The translations under genes were made by a program, and so were the position numbers. A DNA stretch of 64,000 nucleotides from JAHEJE01 sp965216335 (lineage in GTDB: Bacteria > Pseudomonadota > Alphaproteobacteria > Rhizobiales > Aestuariivirgaceae): assembly GCA_965216335.1 (NCBI GenBank), contig OZ244154.1:1054001-1118000 (forward strand), given 5' to 3'. Within the stretch, counting starts at the first letter, position 1. Every line of letters begins with the position of its first letter. Positions 8,473-17,884 of this stretch are shown here, one piece after another. A model generated the notes under the pieces. It saw only the letters and a program-made list of their open reading frames with translations. It ran no database searches and was not told the DNA's origin.

Positions 8473-9786
8473 TTACACCCAATCGCCATCCAGCGACACC
8501 ATCGTGTCGGTGAACCGGATCTCTTCGAAATTGTACAGGCAGTCCTCACCGCCCTGTCCCCGGACAACGACACTGCCGTCCGCCTTCGTCGAAATGTCGT
8601 AGTCGCCGGACTCACCGTTGATGAGGAACCGGTCGGTCCGGGCGCTGCCGAAAATCGTCTGCTTTGCAGCACCGGCGTCGGCGTACTCGCTCACCGTGCC
8701 GGTCAGCCGCACCGTCACATCGTCGAACCGGATCGACTCAAAGCCGATCAGAACATCAAAGGCATTGGTGTGGACGTTCCACACGACATAGCCCTGGCCA
8801 TCTGAGGTCACATCCCAGTCGAATTTGGAGGCGTTTCCCTTGAAGACGAACACGTCGTTTCCGGTCACGCCCAGGGGGTACTGAGCTGCACGGGGGATAT
8901 CATGGTAGAGGGTTTCGGTGCTCTGATCGAAATCAGACAGCTTGACGGCATAATCCTCGCCCAGGAACCTGAAACGCTCGACATTGGTCAGCGTGTCATA
9001 GCCTTCATGAGCATTGCCGACCCGTAGGACGCCATCGGTATCGAAGGTGATGGAATAATCGGACGACACTCCGGAGAACACCGCCGTATCAAATCCGGCG
9101 CCGCCATCTATGACATCATCTCCCTTGCCGCCGACGATGTAGTCGTTGGAGCCGGCGCCGTCGATCTTGTCATTTCCCGTGCCGCCGAACAGCTTGTCCC
9201 GGCCGCCGCCGCCGTGCAGGCAATCGTCGCCCGCACCGCCGGCCAGCTTGTCGTTCTGCGAACCGCCGTAAAGGCTGTCGTCTCCGCCGCCGCCGAACAG
9301 CATGTCGTTGCCGGTTCCGCCAAGCACTTTGTCGTTGCCGGCATCACCGAACAGCATGTCGTTGCCGCCGCGCCCGTTGAGCAGGTCGTCGCCCTTGAGC
9401 CCGTAGAGCTTGTTTGCAGCATCCGATCCCAGCAGCTTGTCGTCAAAGCATGAGCCGACAAGAACCTCGATACTCACCAGATAGTCACCCTGCGCATGAC
9501 CGCCGGCGCCGGTGCCCTTGGCCAGATCAACACGCACGCCGGCATCCGACTGGGCGTAGTTGACCCCGTCCTTGCCGCTGCCGCCATACACACTGTCAGC
9601 GCCCTTACCGGTCGAAAAGCTATCATGCCCCTTGCCGCCAAGCAGCTTGTCGTTGCCGTCCTTGCCGACGATCTTGTCGTTGCCGCCACCGCCCGAAATC
9701 AGGTCACGGCCATTGGTCCCGATCAGATAGTCGTTGCTTGCAGTGCCGTAGATTCTGTTGACGGAACTGGTCGTGTTGTAAGACAT
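8473..9786 (-). CDS. RTX (haemolysin-type calcium-binding repeat) protein
   Basis: 437 residues. From residue ~20 to ~265 the protein consists mainly of nonapeptide repeats of the form GGxGxDxLx (for example GGTGNDMLFGGGGDD and GGAGDDCLHGGGG), about sixteen units in two blocks separated by a ~50-residue non-repeat segment. These form a calcium-binding beta-roll. A ~170-residue C-terminal part has two repeats of a beta-rich pattern around VERFRFLGEDYAV and FEEIRFTDTMV. There is no N-terminal signal, as expected for type I secretion through a C-terminal signal, but no secretion genes or catalytic domain are nearby. Two Cys lie inside the RTX region, which is unusual. The gene interrupts the otherwise conserved ilvB-miaA neighbourhood. 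Confidence 0.88.
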   Translation of the reverse strand: MSYNTTSSVNRIYGTASNDYLIGTNGRDLISGGGGNDKIVGKDGNDKLLGGKGHDSFSTGKGADSVYGGSGKDGVNYAQSDAGVRVDLAKGTGAGGHAQGDYLVSIEVLVGSCFDDKLLGSDAANKLYGLKGDDLLNGRGGNDMLFGDAGNDKVLGGTGNDMLFGGGGDDSLYGGSQNDKLAGGAGDDCLHGGGGRDKLFGGTGNDKIDGAGSNDYIVGGKGDDVIDGGAGFDTAVFSGVSSDYSITFDTDGVLRVGNAHEGYDTLTNVERFRFLGEDYAVKLSDFDQSTETLYHDIPRAAQYPLGVTGNDVFVFKGNASKFDWDVTSDGQGYVVWNVHTNAFDVLIGFESIRFDDVTVRLTGTVSEYADAGAAKQTIFGSARTDRFLINGESGDYDISTKADGSVVVRGQGGEDCLYNFEEIRFTDTMVSLDGDWV

Positions 9787-10027
9787 GTTTGAACATCTCC
9801 CTCGTTCAACGTAAGAGACAGAACCGATTGGCGATGGATTTCCCCCGGCCTATTGGCATGTCTCGGTTGCCCTTGCGTATCGGATCAGGACACGGACCGG
9901 GCGGTTTGTACCAAATTGAGACATTGCCGCTGCGGATTAACGCTTTGGCAACGAACTTGATATCGCAGCGTGCAATCAGCGCGCCAGTTCGCGCGATGCG
10001 CAGTAAAACCGCCTCAGGACTTTTCGG

Positions 10028-10903
10028 TCAGGCTCTAACGTCCCAGTCCGCCATCTGCCCCCTGATCCAGGTCATTTGCCGCTTGGCGTAGCGCCTGGAC
10101 TTCATCTTGGCCGTCTCCACGGCATCAGCCAGGGTGAGTTCGCCTGCAAGATAGCGGGCAAGCTCGGGAACCCCGATCGCCTTCATTGCCGGCAGGTCCG
10201 CGTCGAGCCGACGCGCCACAAGGGCTCTTACCTCGTCAAGCGCCCCGGCATCGATCATGGCTTCGAACCGGGCATCGATCCGCTGGTACAGCTCCTCACG
10301 CCGAGGCATGATGACAAGGCGTCGGACAATGTCCGCGGCCCCAACCAGCGGCCGGCCCGCCGCGGACTGAAGCTGGCTGATCGGCCTGCCGCTCACCTCG
10401 TGCACCGCCAGCGCCCGTATGATGCGCTGGCCGTCGCCCGGCTCCAGTGCATCCGCGGCAGCCGGATCGCGCGCCGCGAGGACCGCATGCAACGCCCACG
10501 ACCCGTCTTCCTTGAGAGCCCTTTGCCAACGCGCGCTCACCTGCCGGGGCACGTCTGGCATATCGGCCAGCCCTTCGGTCAATGCCTTGAAATAGAGCCC
10601 CGTCCCCCCGGCCACCACCACCGGCAGACCGCGTTCTGCCGACGCCTGAAGGAGCGGTTCCACATCGTCGAGCCATCGACCGACCGAGTAGCGTTCGGCG
10701 GCATCGACATGACCAAACAGATGGTGCGGCACGCGGGCCTGGTCGGCGGCATCGGGCCTGGCCGATATCACCCGCAGATCACGGTAGACCTGCATGGAAT
10801 CCGCATTGACGACGACACCTCCCATTTCCTCAGCCATACGGATGGCTGCATGCGACTTGCCGCTCGCCGTCGGCCCTGCAATAAGAACCACACGCTGACG
10901 CAT
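10028..10903 (-). CDS. miaA: tRNA dimethylallyltransferase
   Basis: 291 residues from the ATG at 10903; the longer open frame runs into the divergent serB gene and is not real. The P-loop GPTASGKS is at the N-terminus, then NADSMQVYRDL and HHLFGHVDAAERYSVG, all typical of MiaA, and a C-terminal KSRRYAKRQMTWIR segment for tRNA contact. The enzyme transfers a dimethylallyl group to A37 of tRNAs that read UNN codons. The gene is divergent from serB with 46 bases between starts, an arrangement common in alphaproteobacteria. Confidence 0.95.
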   Translation of the reverse strand: MRQRVVLIAGPTASGKSHAAIRMAEEMGGVVVNADSMQVYRDLRVISARPDAADQARVPHHLFGHVDAAERYSVGRWLDDVEPLLQASAERGLPVVVAGGTGLYFKALTEGLADMPDVPRQVSARWQRALKEDGSWALHAVLAARDPAAADALEPGDGQRIIRALAVHEVSGRPISQLQSAAGRPLVGAADIVRRLVIMPRREELYQRIDARFEAMIDAGALDEVRALVARRLDADLPAMKAIGVPELARYLAGELTLADAVETAKMKSRRYAKRQMTWIRGQMADWDVRA

Positions 10904-10949
10904 CCCGCCGTTCCTTTCAGCACGTTCCGACAACCGACCGACAGGCCCC

Positions 10950-11849
10950 ATGATGTTCGTTTTATCCCTTGTGACAAGCCCCGACGCAGCGGCGCTGGAC
11001 GAAGAACTGTCGAATGATGTCGCTGACATGATCGGGCTGAACAGGGCCCGGACCACCTGGCTGGCACCGGGTGTCGCCTGCGACCTGACCCTTCCGCCGA
11101 TGTCGCAGCACCAGGCACACGACCTGCTGACGACCGCCCGCGCCGCGCTGGCGGACCGGCCCGTGGACATCAACCTTGTCCCGACCGAAGGCCGGCGCAA
11201 GAAACTGCTCATCGCCGATATGGATTCCACCATGATCCATCAGGAGTGCATCGACGAGCTGGGCATAGCGGCGGGCGCCGGCGAACACATCAGGGAGGTG
11301 ACCCGGCGGGCGATGCGCGGCGAGCTGGACTTCGTCGAGGCCCTGCGCGAACGCGTCTCGTTCATGAAGGGTCTTCCGGAAAGCGCAATCGCCGGGGTCA
11401 TCGAAGATCGCATTACCTTCGTGCCCGGCGGCCGCACGGCCGTCGCCACCATGACGCAGCAGGGTGCGCATTGCGCACTGATTTCGGGGGGCTTTACCCA
11501 GTTCACCCGGTACGTCGCCGGCGAGTGCGGTTTCCACGAGCATCAGGCCAATGAGCTGATCATCGAAGACGGGCACCTGGCCGGCCGCGTCGCCGAACCG
11601 GCTCTTGGCAGCGCCGCCAAGGTCGAGGCCCTGAACCGGCTGACCGGCAAGCTTGGCCTTTCCCTGTGCGATGCCCTGACGGTTGGTGACGGCGCCAACG
11701 ACATCGCCATGATCGAGGCCGCCGGCATGGGCGTCGCCATGCACGCCAAGCCGGCGGTGCGCGACGCCGCGCGCTTCATCATCGACCACGCCGACCTGAC
11801 CGCCCTGCTCTATCTGCAGGGCTACCGGGCAGCGGAGTTCGTGCGCTGA
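10950..11849 (+). CDS. serB: Phosphoserine phosphatase
   Basis: 299 residues. HAD-superfamily motif I is DMDST, with the nucleophile Asp90 and acid/base Asp92. Motif II is SGGFTQF, and motif III/IV is GDGANDIAMIEAAGMGVA. The N-terminal ~85 residues form the small ACT-like domain seen in long SerB proteins. The enzyme hydrolyses O-phosphoserine to serine, the last step of serine synthesis. Two adjacent ATG codons at 10950 and 10953 are possible starts. It is convergent with the DegP-type protease gene, 20 bases away. Confidence 0.95.
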   Translation: MMFVLSLVTSPDAAALDEELSNDVADMIGLNRARTTWLAPGVACDLTLPPMSQHQAHDLLTTARAALADRPVDINLVPTEGRRKKLLIADMDSTMIHQECIDELGIAAGAGEHIREVTRRAMRGELDFVEALRERVSFMKGLPESAIAGVIEDRITFVPGGRTAVATMTQQGAHCALISGGFTQFTRYVAGECGFHEHQANELIIEDGHLAGRVAEPALGSAAKVEALNRLTGKLGLSLCDALTVGDGANDIAMIEAAGMGVAMHAKPAVRDAARFIIDHADLTALLYLQGYRAAEFVR

Positions 11850-11852
11850 AGC

Positions 11853-11874
11853 GCTGACGGCAGCCGGCGTCAGC
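11853..11874. terminator. Hairpin between convergent serB and degP
   Basis: A 7-bp stem GCTGACG / CGTCAGC with an 8-base loop, followed on the plus strand by TCTTCTTC. It lies in the 20-base space between the two convergent genes and could end either transcript. The U tract is weak. Confidence 0.4.
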
Positions 11875-13387
11875 TCTTCTTCAGGCGCAGGGCGATGAAA
11901 TGCGGGTCGAACTTGCGTGACGCCTTGAGGACCAGCAGCAGGATCGAGTTGCGGCCTTCCTTCTCGAGTGCCTTGACCTGGGCGGAAACATCGCCTGGTG
12001 CAGAGATCTTCTTTTCGCCCGCTTCGGAGATGACGTCGCCCGGCTGAATACGCTTGTCCGCCGCCGGGCTGTCGGGTGCCACATCGGTCACCACGGCACC
12101 CTGAATGGCTTCGTCTATCTTGAACTTGGCCCGCAACTCGTCCGTCAGCGGTGACAGCTTCATGCCCAGCACCTCGGCGCTCTCGCTGGCCGGCGCCTTG
12201 CCCTCGGCCTTGGCGGCGATCTTCTCGCCCTCTTCCAGGCGGCCGAGAACGACGGAAATATTGCGGCTTTCGCCCTTGCGGATCACTTCCACGGTCACCT
12301 CGGTGCCGACCGGCGTTTCCGCCACGATGCGCGGCAGGTCGCGCATCTCGTTCACCGGCTTGCCGTTGAAGTTGACGATGACATCGCCGGCCTTGATGCC
12401 GGACTTTTCCGCCGGACCAGTCGGCGTCACATCGGCGACCAGCGCGCCACGCGGCTCATCGAGCCCGAGGCTTTCCACCATGTCCTCGCCGACCGACTGG
12501 ATCTTGACGCCGAGCCAGCCGCGCCGCGTCTCGCCGAACTTGCGCAACTGGTTGATCACCCCGACGGCGGTTGACGACGGCACCGAAAAGCCGATGCCGA
12601 TCGACCCGCCGCTGGGCGAGATGATCGCCGTGTTGATGCCGATCACCTCGCCGTCCATGTTGAACAGCGGGCCGCCGGAGTTGCCCCGGTTGATCGCCGC
12701 ATCGGTCTGGATGAAGTCGTCATAGGGTCCGGAGTTGATGTTGCGGTTGCGCGCCGACACGATGCCGAGCGTGACCGAACCGCCCAGCCCGAACGGATTG
12801 CCGATCGCCATCACCCAGTCGCCGACCCGGATGCTGCTGGAATTGCCGAACGGGACCGCGGTGAGCGGCGTTGTCGGCTCGACTTTCAGCACCGCCAGAT
12901 CGGTCTTGGCGTCACGGCCGATGATCTCCGCTTTCAGTTTGCTGCCGTCGGCGAAGTTGACCTGTATCTCGTCGGCACCGTCAATCACGTGGTTGTTGGT
13001 AATGATGATGCCTTCCGGGTCGATGACGAATCCCGAGCCCAGTGAATTGAGGTTGCGCGGCTGGCGCGGCTTGCCCTGCTTGCCGTCCTTGTTGCGCTTC
13101 TCGAAAAACTCCTCGAAGAACTCACGGAACGGCGAGCCCTCGGGCAGGTCAGGCATCGGCAGGCTCTGCCCGCCGCCTTTCACGCTCTGCCGTGTGGAAA
13201 TGTTGACCACCGCCGGCGTCAGTCTTTCCGCCAGGTCGGCAACCGAAACCGGACCTTCCGCCCGGGCCGTACCCGGAACCATGAGCAGCAGTACCGTGGC
13301 GAGCATCGCCAGGAACAGCCATTGTGCCGTTGCCAGATGGACCGGGGCCGCGACCCGCGCGCGGGCAACTTTGGGGTTTGCCGGCAT
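11870..13387 (-). CDS. DegP/HtrA-type periplasmic serine protease (Do family)
   Basis: 505 residues from the ATG at 13387, chosen for the GGAG nine bases upstream; an earlier in-frame start would add 25 residues ahead of the signal. A signal anchor (QWLFLAMLATVLLLMV, cleavage near ARAEG) sends it to the periplasm. The trypsin-like domain has His133 (TNNHVID), Asp163 (AKTDLAVL) and Ser237 (GNSGGPLF). Two PDZ domains follow, the first with RRGWLGVKIQ, the second around residues 410-500. It degrades or refolds misfolded envelope proteins. It lies at the end of the hflK-hflC-DUF2065 operon, 99 bases after DUF2065. degP, degQ and mucD-type members cannot be told apart with certainty. Confidence 0.93.
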   Translation of the reverse strand: MPANPKVARARVAAPVHLATAQWLFLAMLATVLLLMVPGTARAEGPVSVADLAERLTPAVVNISTRQSVKGGGQSLPMPDLPEGSPFREFFEEFFEKRNKDGKQGKPRQPRNLNSLGSGFVIDPEGIIITNNHVIDGADEIQVNFADGSKLKAEIIGRDAKTDLAVLKVEPTTPLTAVPFGNSSSIRVGDWVMAIGNPFGLGGSVTLGIVSARNRNINSGPYDDFIQTDAAINRGNSGGPLFNMDGEVIGINTAIISPSGGSIGIGFSVPSSTAVGVINQLRKFGETRRGWLGVKIQSVGEDMVESLGLDEPRGALVADVTPTGPAEKSGIKAGDVIVNFNGKPVNEMRDLPRIVAETPVGTEVTVEVIRKGESRNISVVLGRLEEGEKIAAKAEGKAPASESAEVLGMKLSPLTDELRAKFKIDEAIQGAVVTDVAPDSPAADKRIQPGDVISEAGEKKISAPGDVSAQVKALEKEGRNSILLLVLKASRKFDPHFIALRLKKS

Positions 13388-13486
13388 GTCAGTTCTCCGA
13401 AAATTCATGTCAATCAGATCCATATCAAAAGTCAGTGGCCCGGCGTACCCGCCATCCATCACATTGTGAACATCGGCCCGTCACGA

Positions 13487-13681
13487 TCAGGCGATGTAGC
13501 TGCGCGCCAGCCAGACGATCAGCACACCGATGCCGACCGCCCACATGCCGTTCACCCTGAGCTTGTCCTCGGGCAGCTCCTGTATCAGCCGCGTCAGCGA
13601 TTTAAGCATCCCCGGCGCCAGCGCATACAGCAAGCCTTCGATCACAAACACCAGGCCGACGGCTGTGACGAACTCGCTCAT
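13487..13681 (-). CDS. DUF2065 small membrane protein
   Basis: 64 residues with two hydrophobic helices (VTAVGLVFVIEGLLYALAPG and GMWAVGIGVLIVWLA) joined by a charged loop containing LPEDKLR, the DUF2065 pattern. Its ATG overlaps the hflC stop (ATGA). Genes of this family often lie next to hflKC and a Do-type protease, which suggests a part in membrane protein quality control; direct function is not known. Confidence 0.85.
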   Translation of the reverse strand: MSEFVTAVGLVFVIEGLLYALAPGMLKSLTRLIQELPEDKLRVNGMWAVGIGVLIVWLARSYIA

Positions 13682-14574
13682 TCCGCGGCGGGCTTGGCTC
13701 CGCTGCGGTCCGTCGACTGGCCGAAGTAGCTGAAGAACTCCGAATCCGGGCTCAGCACCAGGGTTGTGTCCTTGTCGGTCAGGCTTTTCGAATAGGCCTG
13801 CATGGTGCGGTAGAACGAGAAGAACTCAGGGTCGCGCTCGAAAGCCTCGGCGAACACCTTGTTGCGTTCCGCATCGCCCTCGCCGCGCACGATCTCCGAT
13901 TCGCGCTGGGCATCGGCGACCAGTTCGACCTTCTGGCGGTCAGCCTCGGCCTTGATGCGGGCCGCCTGGGCCTGACCCACGGCGCGCAGTTCGGCGGCTT
14001 CGGCGAAACGTTCCGAGTTCATGCGCTCGTAGGTGTCCTTCAGAACATCCGGCATCAGGTCGGTGCGGCGCACCCGCACATCGACGATCTCGATGCCGAG
14101 CGACAAGGCTTCCGGACGCACCTGATCGCGGATCTCACGCATCATCGCCGCGCGATCCTTGGACAGCGCGGAATCGAACGTCCGCCGGCCATAGGTCTGC
14201 CGCAGGGCGGATTCGATACGCGTCTCGATCCGGTCGCGCGCCAGCCGCAGGTCGGCACCGACGGTCTCGCGGAACTTGCGCGGATCGACGATGCGCAGCA
14301 TGGTGATCGCATCGACCAGATAGCGCCGGCCGTCGACCACCTGCACGGACTTGTCGTTGGTCTCCATGAACAGCATGCGGTCTTCGATGCGCACCAATTC
14401 TTCGGCGAAAGGAATCTTGAAGTAGAGACCGGGCTCGCTGATTTCGCGGTTGATATCGCCGAAGCGGACAACCAGTGCCTTCTCACGCTCATCGACGATG
14501 AACGTCGCCGTGAACACCAATATCGCGGCGCCGATGACGATCAGCAATCCGAATGACTTGATGAAGTTCTTCAT
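13678..14574 (-). CDS. hflC: HflC, SPFH-domain regulator of FtsH
   Basis: 298 residues. An N-terminal membrane anchor (FGLLIVIGAAILVFTATFIV) is followed by the SPFH/band-7 domain (EKALVVRFGDINREI) and a long alanine-rich coiled coil with AEADRQKVELVADAQRESEI. HflC pairs with HflK to form the large cage around the FtsH protease in the inner membrane. The start overlaps the hflK stop by four bases and the stop overlaps the DUF2065 start, so the three are translationally coupled. Confidence 0.95.
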   Translation of the reverse strand: MKNFIKSFGLLIVIGAAILVFTATFIVDEREKALVVRFGDINREISEPGLYFKIPFAEELVRIEDRMLFMETNDKSVQVVDGRRYLVDAITMLRIVDPRKFRETVGADLRLARDRIETRIESALRQTYGRRTFDSALSKDRAAMMREIRDQVRPEALSLGIEIVDVRVRRTDLMPDVLKDTYERMNSERFAEAAELRAVGQAQAARIKAEADRQKVELVADAQRESEIVRGEGDAERNKVFAEAFERDPEFFSFYRTMQAYSKSLTDKDTTLVLSPDSEFFSYFGQSTDRSGAKPAAE

Positions 14575-15656
14575 TGGCTTGCTCCGCTTGACCGCTTCTG
14601 GATCTCCGGCAACGGCAGATAGGGCACAACGCCCGAGCCCTTGTTGTCGCCTTCGATGATCACCTTGTTGGTTTTCTGCATGATGTCTTCCAGGGTCTCC
14701 AGGAAGATGCGCTTGCGGGTCACGTCCTTCGCCTTGGAATATTCGCCGTAAACCTGCTTGAAGCGGTTCGCCTCACCTTCGGCCTCGGCAACCACGCGGG
14801 ACTTGTACGCCTTGGCGCTTTCGACGATCTGCGAGGCCTGGCCGCGCGCTTCACCGAGGAGCTGGTTACGGTACTGCTCGGCATCGCGGATGAACTTGTT
14901 CTGGTTCTGCTCGGCGCGCTGCACCTCTTCAAAGGCGTCGATAACCTGCGGCGGCGGGTCGGCTTTTTCCAGCTGCACGCCGTTGATGGTGATGCCGGCC
15001 TTGTAGCTGTCGAGCGTCTCCTGGATCAGCTCACGCACCTGTTGCTGGGCCTCCTGGCGGCCCCGGGTCCGAATCTGGTCGGCACGGGTACGCCCGACGA
15101 TTTCACGCATGGCGCTTTCCGCCACGACCGCCACCAGTTCTTCCTGCTCACGCACGTTGAACAGGTAGTTCTGGGCATCCTTGATGCGCCACTGCACGGT
15201 GAACTGGATGTCGACGATATTCTGATCGCCGGCGAGCATCTGCCCGACCGCCTGGCCGCGCCCGCCGAACGAAATCTGGTTTTCCTTGAGAACCTTCGGC
15301 GTCTCGACGGTCTCAAGCGGCCACAGAGCGAAATGCAGACCCGGTTGGGTGGTGCGGGCATACTCGCCAAAGCGCAGCACGACGCCCTGCTCATCAGGCT
15401 GCACCCGGTAGGCACTGTTGTAGGCCCAGATACCGAGTGCCGCGATGATCATCAGGATCCACGGGAACGATCCGCCGCCGCCGGGAATGATGTCCTTCAG
15501 CCGGTCCTGGCTCTTCTTGATGATCTCTTCAAGGTCGGGCGGCGTCTGCCCGCCGCGCCCCGGTCCGCCGCCGCCGGATGGTCCCTGACCCCAGGGCCCG
15601 CGGCCACCGCCGCCACCCTGCCAGCCGCCATTACCGCCGTTGTTGCTCCATGGCAT
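14571..15656 (-). CDS. hflK: HflK, SPFH-domain regulator of FtsH
   Basis: 361 residues. The cytoplasmic N-terminus is extremely Gly-rich with Trp, as in other HflK proteins. One transmembrane helix follows (FPWILMIIAALGIWAYNS), then the SPFH domain (DEQGVVLRFGEYARTTQPGL) and a C-terminal coiled coil (ARGQASQIVESAKAYKSR). It is the first gene of the hflK-hflC-DUF2065-protease operon. Partner of HflC around FtsH. Confidence 0.95.
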   Translation of the reverse strand: MPWSNNGGNGGWQGGGGGRGPWGQGPSGGGGPGRGGQTPPDLEEIIKKSQDRLKDIIPGGGGSFPWILMIIAALGIWAYNSAYRVQPDEQGVVLRFGEYARTTQPGLHFALWPLETVETPKVLKENQISFGGRGQAVGQMLAGDQNIVDIQFTVQWRIKDAQNYLFNVREQEELVAVVAESAMREIVGRTRADQIRTRGRQEAQQQVRELIQETLDSYKAGITINGVQLEKADPPPQVIDAFEEVQRAEQNQNKFIRDAEQYRNQLLGEARGQASQIVESAKAYKSRVVAEAEGEANRFKQVYGEYSKAKDVTRKRIFLETLEDIMQKTNKVIIEGDNKGSGVVPYLPLPEIQKRSSGASQ

Positions 15657-15785
15657 CTAGTAATTTCCTCGCGCTTGCCGGACAGCCCACGCCGTCCGCC
15701 GTGTAATCTTGTTGCCTCATATAGGCAACCCACCCGGTGAAGTCCATGCTGTTTGGGTTTTTACGTTGCTGTCAACCAGTCGGAT

Positions 15786-16631
15786 TTACCCGCTCAATGC
15801 ATCTGCGTGCCAGTTGATATGATCTTCCATGAATGAAGCGATAAAGAAGTAGGAATGATCGTAGCCCGGCTGCATGCGCAAGGTCAGCGTTTGGCCGGTC
15901 CTGGCGCATGCCTCTTCAAGCAAATGCGGCTTGAGCTGCTCGTTGAGGAAGTTGTCACCATCGCCCTGATCGACCAGCAGCGGCAGGCGCTCGCCGGCCT
16001 CGGCGATGAGCGCACAGGTGTCATGCGCCGCCCACGCCGCCCTGTCATCGCCCAGGTAGCCGCCCAGCGCCTTGTGCCCCCATGGGCAGTTTGTCGGCGA
16101 AACGATCGGTGCAAAGGCAGAAACCGACCGGAAGCGCCCCGGGTTCTTGAGCGCGATGGTCAGCGCCCCGTGCCCGCCCATCGAGTGCCCGGTTATGCCC
16201 TGGCGATCCATGGCGGCGTTGAAATCGGCCCCGACGATCGCCGGCAATTCGTCCACGATGTAGTCGTACATCCGGTAATTGGCCGCCCAAGGCGCTTGCG
16301 TGGCATTGACATAGAACCCGGCGCCGAGCCCGAAATCGTAGGCCCCGTCCGGATCGTCCGGTACGCCCTCGCCGCGCGGCGACGTATCCGGCATGACCAG
16401 CATAACCCCGCGCCGCGCCGCCCAGCACTGCGCGCCGGCCTTCACCATCACGTTTTCGTGTGTGCAGGTCAGCCCCGACAGGTACCACACCACCGGCACC
16501 GGCCCGTCTGCGGCCTGCGGCGGCGAGAACACGGCAAAGGTCATATCCGTCTTCGTCGCCGCACTCGCATGCGAATACACCCCTTGCATCCCGCCAAAAC
16601 AGGCCTGCTCGGAAACCGTCGTCAACGCCAT
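15786..16631 (-). CDS. fghA: S-formylglutathione hydrolase
   Basis: 281 residues from the ATG at 16631, which has GAGGG five bases upstream and matches the usual start of the family; the ATG at 16667 would add 12. The esterase D motifs are present: SGLTCTHENV near the N-terminus, the nucleophile elbow GHSMGGHGAL, an Asp in DQGDGDNF and the His in GYDHSYFFI. It hydrolyses S-formylglutathione to formate and glutathione, the last step of glutathione-dependent formaldehyde oxidation. The matching dehydrogenase is 40 kb away (55379-56488) rather than adjacent. Confidence 0.93.
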   Translation of the reverse strand: MALTTVSEQACFGGMQGVYSHASAATKTDMTFAVFSPPQAADGPVPVVWYLSGLTCTHENVMVKAGAQCWAARRGVMLVMPDTSPRGEGVPDDPDGAYDFGLGAGFYVNATQAPWAANYRMYDYIVDELPAIVGADFNAAMDRQGITGHSMGGHGALTIALKNPGRFRSVSAFAPIVSPTNCPWGHKALGGYLGDDRAAWAAHDTCALIAEAGERLPLLVDQGDGDNFLNEQLKPHLLEEACARTGQTLTLRMQPGYDHSYFFIASFMEDHINWHADALSG

Positions 16632-16729
16632 CTGCACCCTCGCGTCAGAAAATTCGATCCGCGCCATGGGTAGCCGCCGTCACCCACCACAGGCAACCCC
16701 GAAAAACAACAAACCTCATCGATTGCAGG

Positions 16730-17680
16730 TCAATTGGCGTGCGTGAACCACCGTGTCATCGACTTCACAAGCTGCATGGCCGCGCTGTCGTCGGCCTCAT
16801 CCGCCCGGGTCACCGCGCGCCAGGTGATTGGCAGGCCGTCGGCGGTGAGGCGGACGGCTGCGAGGGTGTGGGCGTCGAGATGCGGTTTCAGCGCCCATTT
16901 GCTCAGCACCGAGATGCCGAAACCGGCCTTGACCAGTTCCACCGTCGCCTCGACCGATTCCACCCGGATGTAGCGTTGCGGCATGACCCGGGCCGCCGAC
17001 CAGAACCGGTCGCCCTCGAAATCCGGCACGCGGGTCAGGCTGTACGTGTAGACCGTTTCGTTCTGCAGGTCCTCGGCATCGACAAACGGACGCCCGGCCA
17101 GTTCATGATCCGGCGGCATGACGGCCACAAGTTCGTCATCGAACAGGTCGTGCGCGGTGAGCCCGGCCGGCAGGATGGTGTTGGGCGAGATTGCCACATC
17201 GAGCGACCCGTCGCCGAGCGCGCCATAGGGCATCATGGAAGCGTTTGTGGCGATGTCGACGTCGATTTCCGGATACTTGTCGCGAAACGCACTCAGAAAG
17301 GCCGCCAGCCAGTGAAAGCTGTTGTAGGTCGACACCGCCAGCCGCACGATGTGGCGCACGCCCTCCATCGAGGCGATGGCTGCGGTTTCTGCACTGTCCA
17401 GCTCGCCCAGCAGGTACTCCGCCGTCGCCTGCAGATGCTCCGCCGCCAGCGTCGGGCGCAGACTGCGCCCGTGCTTTGCATAGAGCGGCACGCCCAGCCG
17501 CCGCTCGGCCTCGCGAATGCGATGCGACAGGGCCGACGGCGTGACCCCCAGGCGATCGGCCGCCTGCGCCAGGCTGCCGACGTCGGCAAGGGTCACGATC
17601 ATTTGCAAATGGCGGATATCGAGACGCAGCATGGCTGAAAGTTTTTCACTAGACCGCTGAATATTTGGAGATTGATTCAT
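16730..17680 (-). CDS. LysR-family transcriptional regulator
   Basis: 316 residues; an alternative ATG at 17632 would remove 16. An N-terminal winged helix-turn-helix (MIVTLADVGSLAQAADRLGV, TPSALSHRIREAERRLG) is followed by a periplasmic-binding-like effector domain. It is divergent from the small ORF and MttB-family gene that begin 76 and 204 bases away, so control of those genes, with a methylated amine or its product as inducer, is the natural inference. The spacer contains TTAACAACTCATTAA, which is AT-rich and could hold the operator. Strongest resemblance by eye is to MetR-like members. Confidence 0.88.
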   Translation of the reverse strand: MNQSPNIQRSSEKLSAMLRLDIRHLQMIVTLADVGSLAQAADRLGVTPSALSHRIREAERRLGVPLYAKHGRSLRPTLAAEHLQATAEYLLGELDSAETAAIASMEGVRHIVRLAVSTYNSFHWLAAFLSAFRDKYPEIDVDIATNASMMPYGALGDGSLDVAISPNTILPAGLTAHDLFDDELVAVMPPDHELAGRPFVDAEDLQNETVYTYSLTRVPDFEGDRFWSAARVMPQRYIRVESVEATVELVKAGFGISVLSKWALKPHLDAHTLAAVRLTADGLPITWRAVTRADEADDSAAMQLVKSMTRWFTHAN

Positions 17681-17756
17681 CTCTTAGCACGTGAGAAAAG
17701 CTGTTTCAACAGACGCAGCGCGTTAACAACTCATTAATCTACAAGGAAAAACAAAG

Positions 17757-17864
17757 ATGCATGAGGTCTTCTTCTACGCCGAGAACTGGTCCGCCGCATT
17801 TGCCGCCAAGGAGCCGAAGCCGAGCCTAGCCAAAATCCTCGCAGACCGCCTGCCACGGCGCTAA
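17757..17864 (+). CDS. Small ORF upstream of the MttB-family gene
   Basis: 35 residues starting MHEVFFYAENWSAAF and ending ILADRLPRR. The ATG has AAGGA nine bases upstream, and the stop is 20 bases before the methyltransferase start. Codon use is like that of the neighbours. It is acidic-aromatic at the front and basic at the end, with no recognised domain. Position suggests a translated upstream gene or leader of the mttB transcript; a small partner protein is equally possible. Confidence 0.45.
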   Translation: MHEVFFYAENWSAAFAAKEPKPSLAKILADRLPRR

Positions 17865-17884
17865 AAAAAGAGCTTCCGGCGGGG

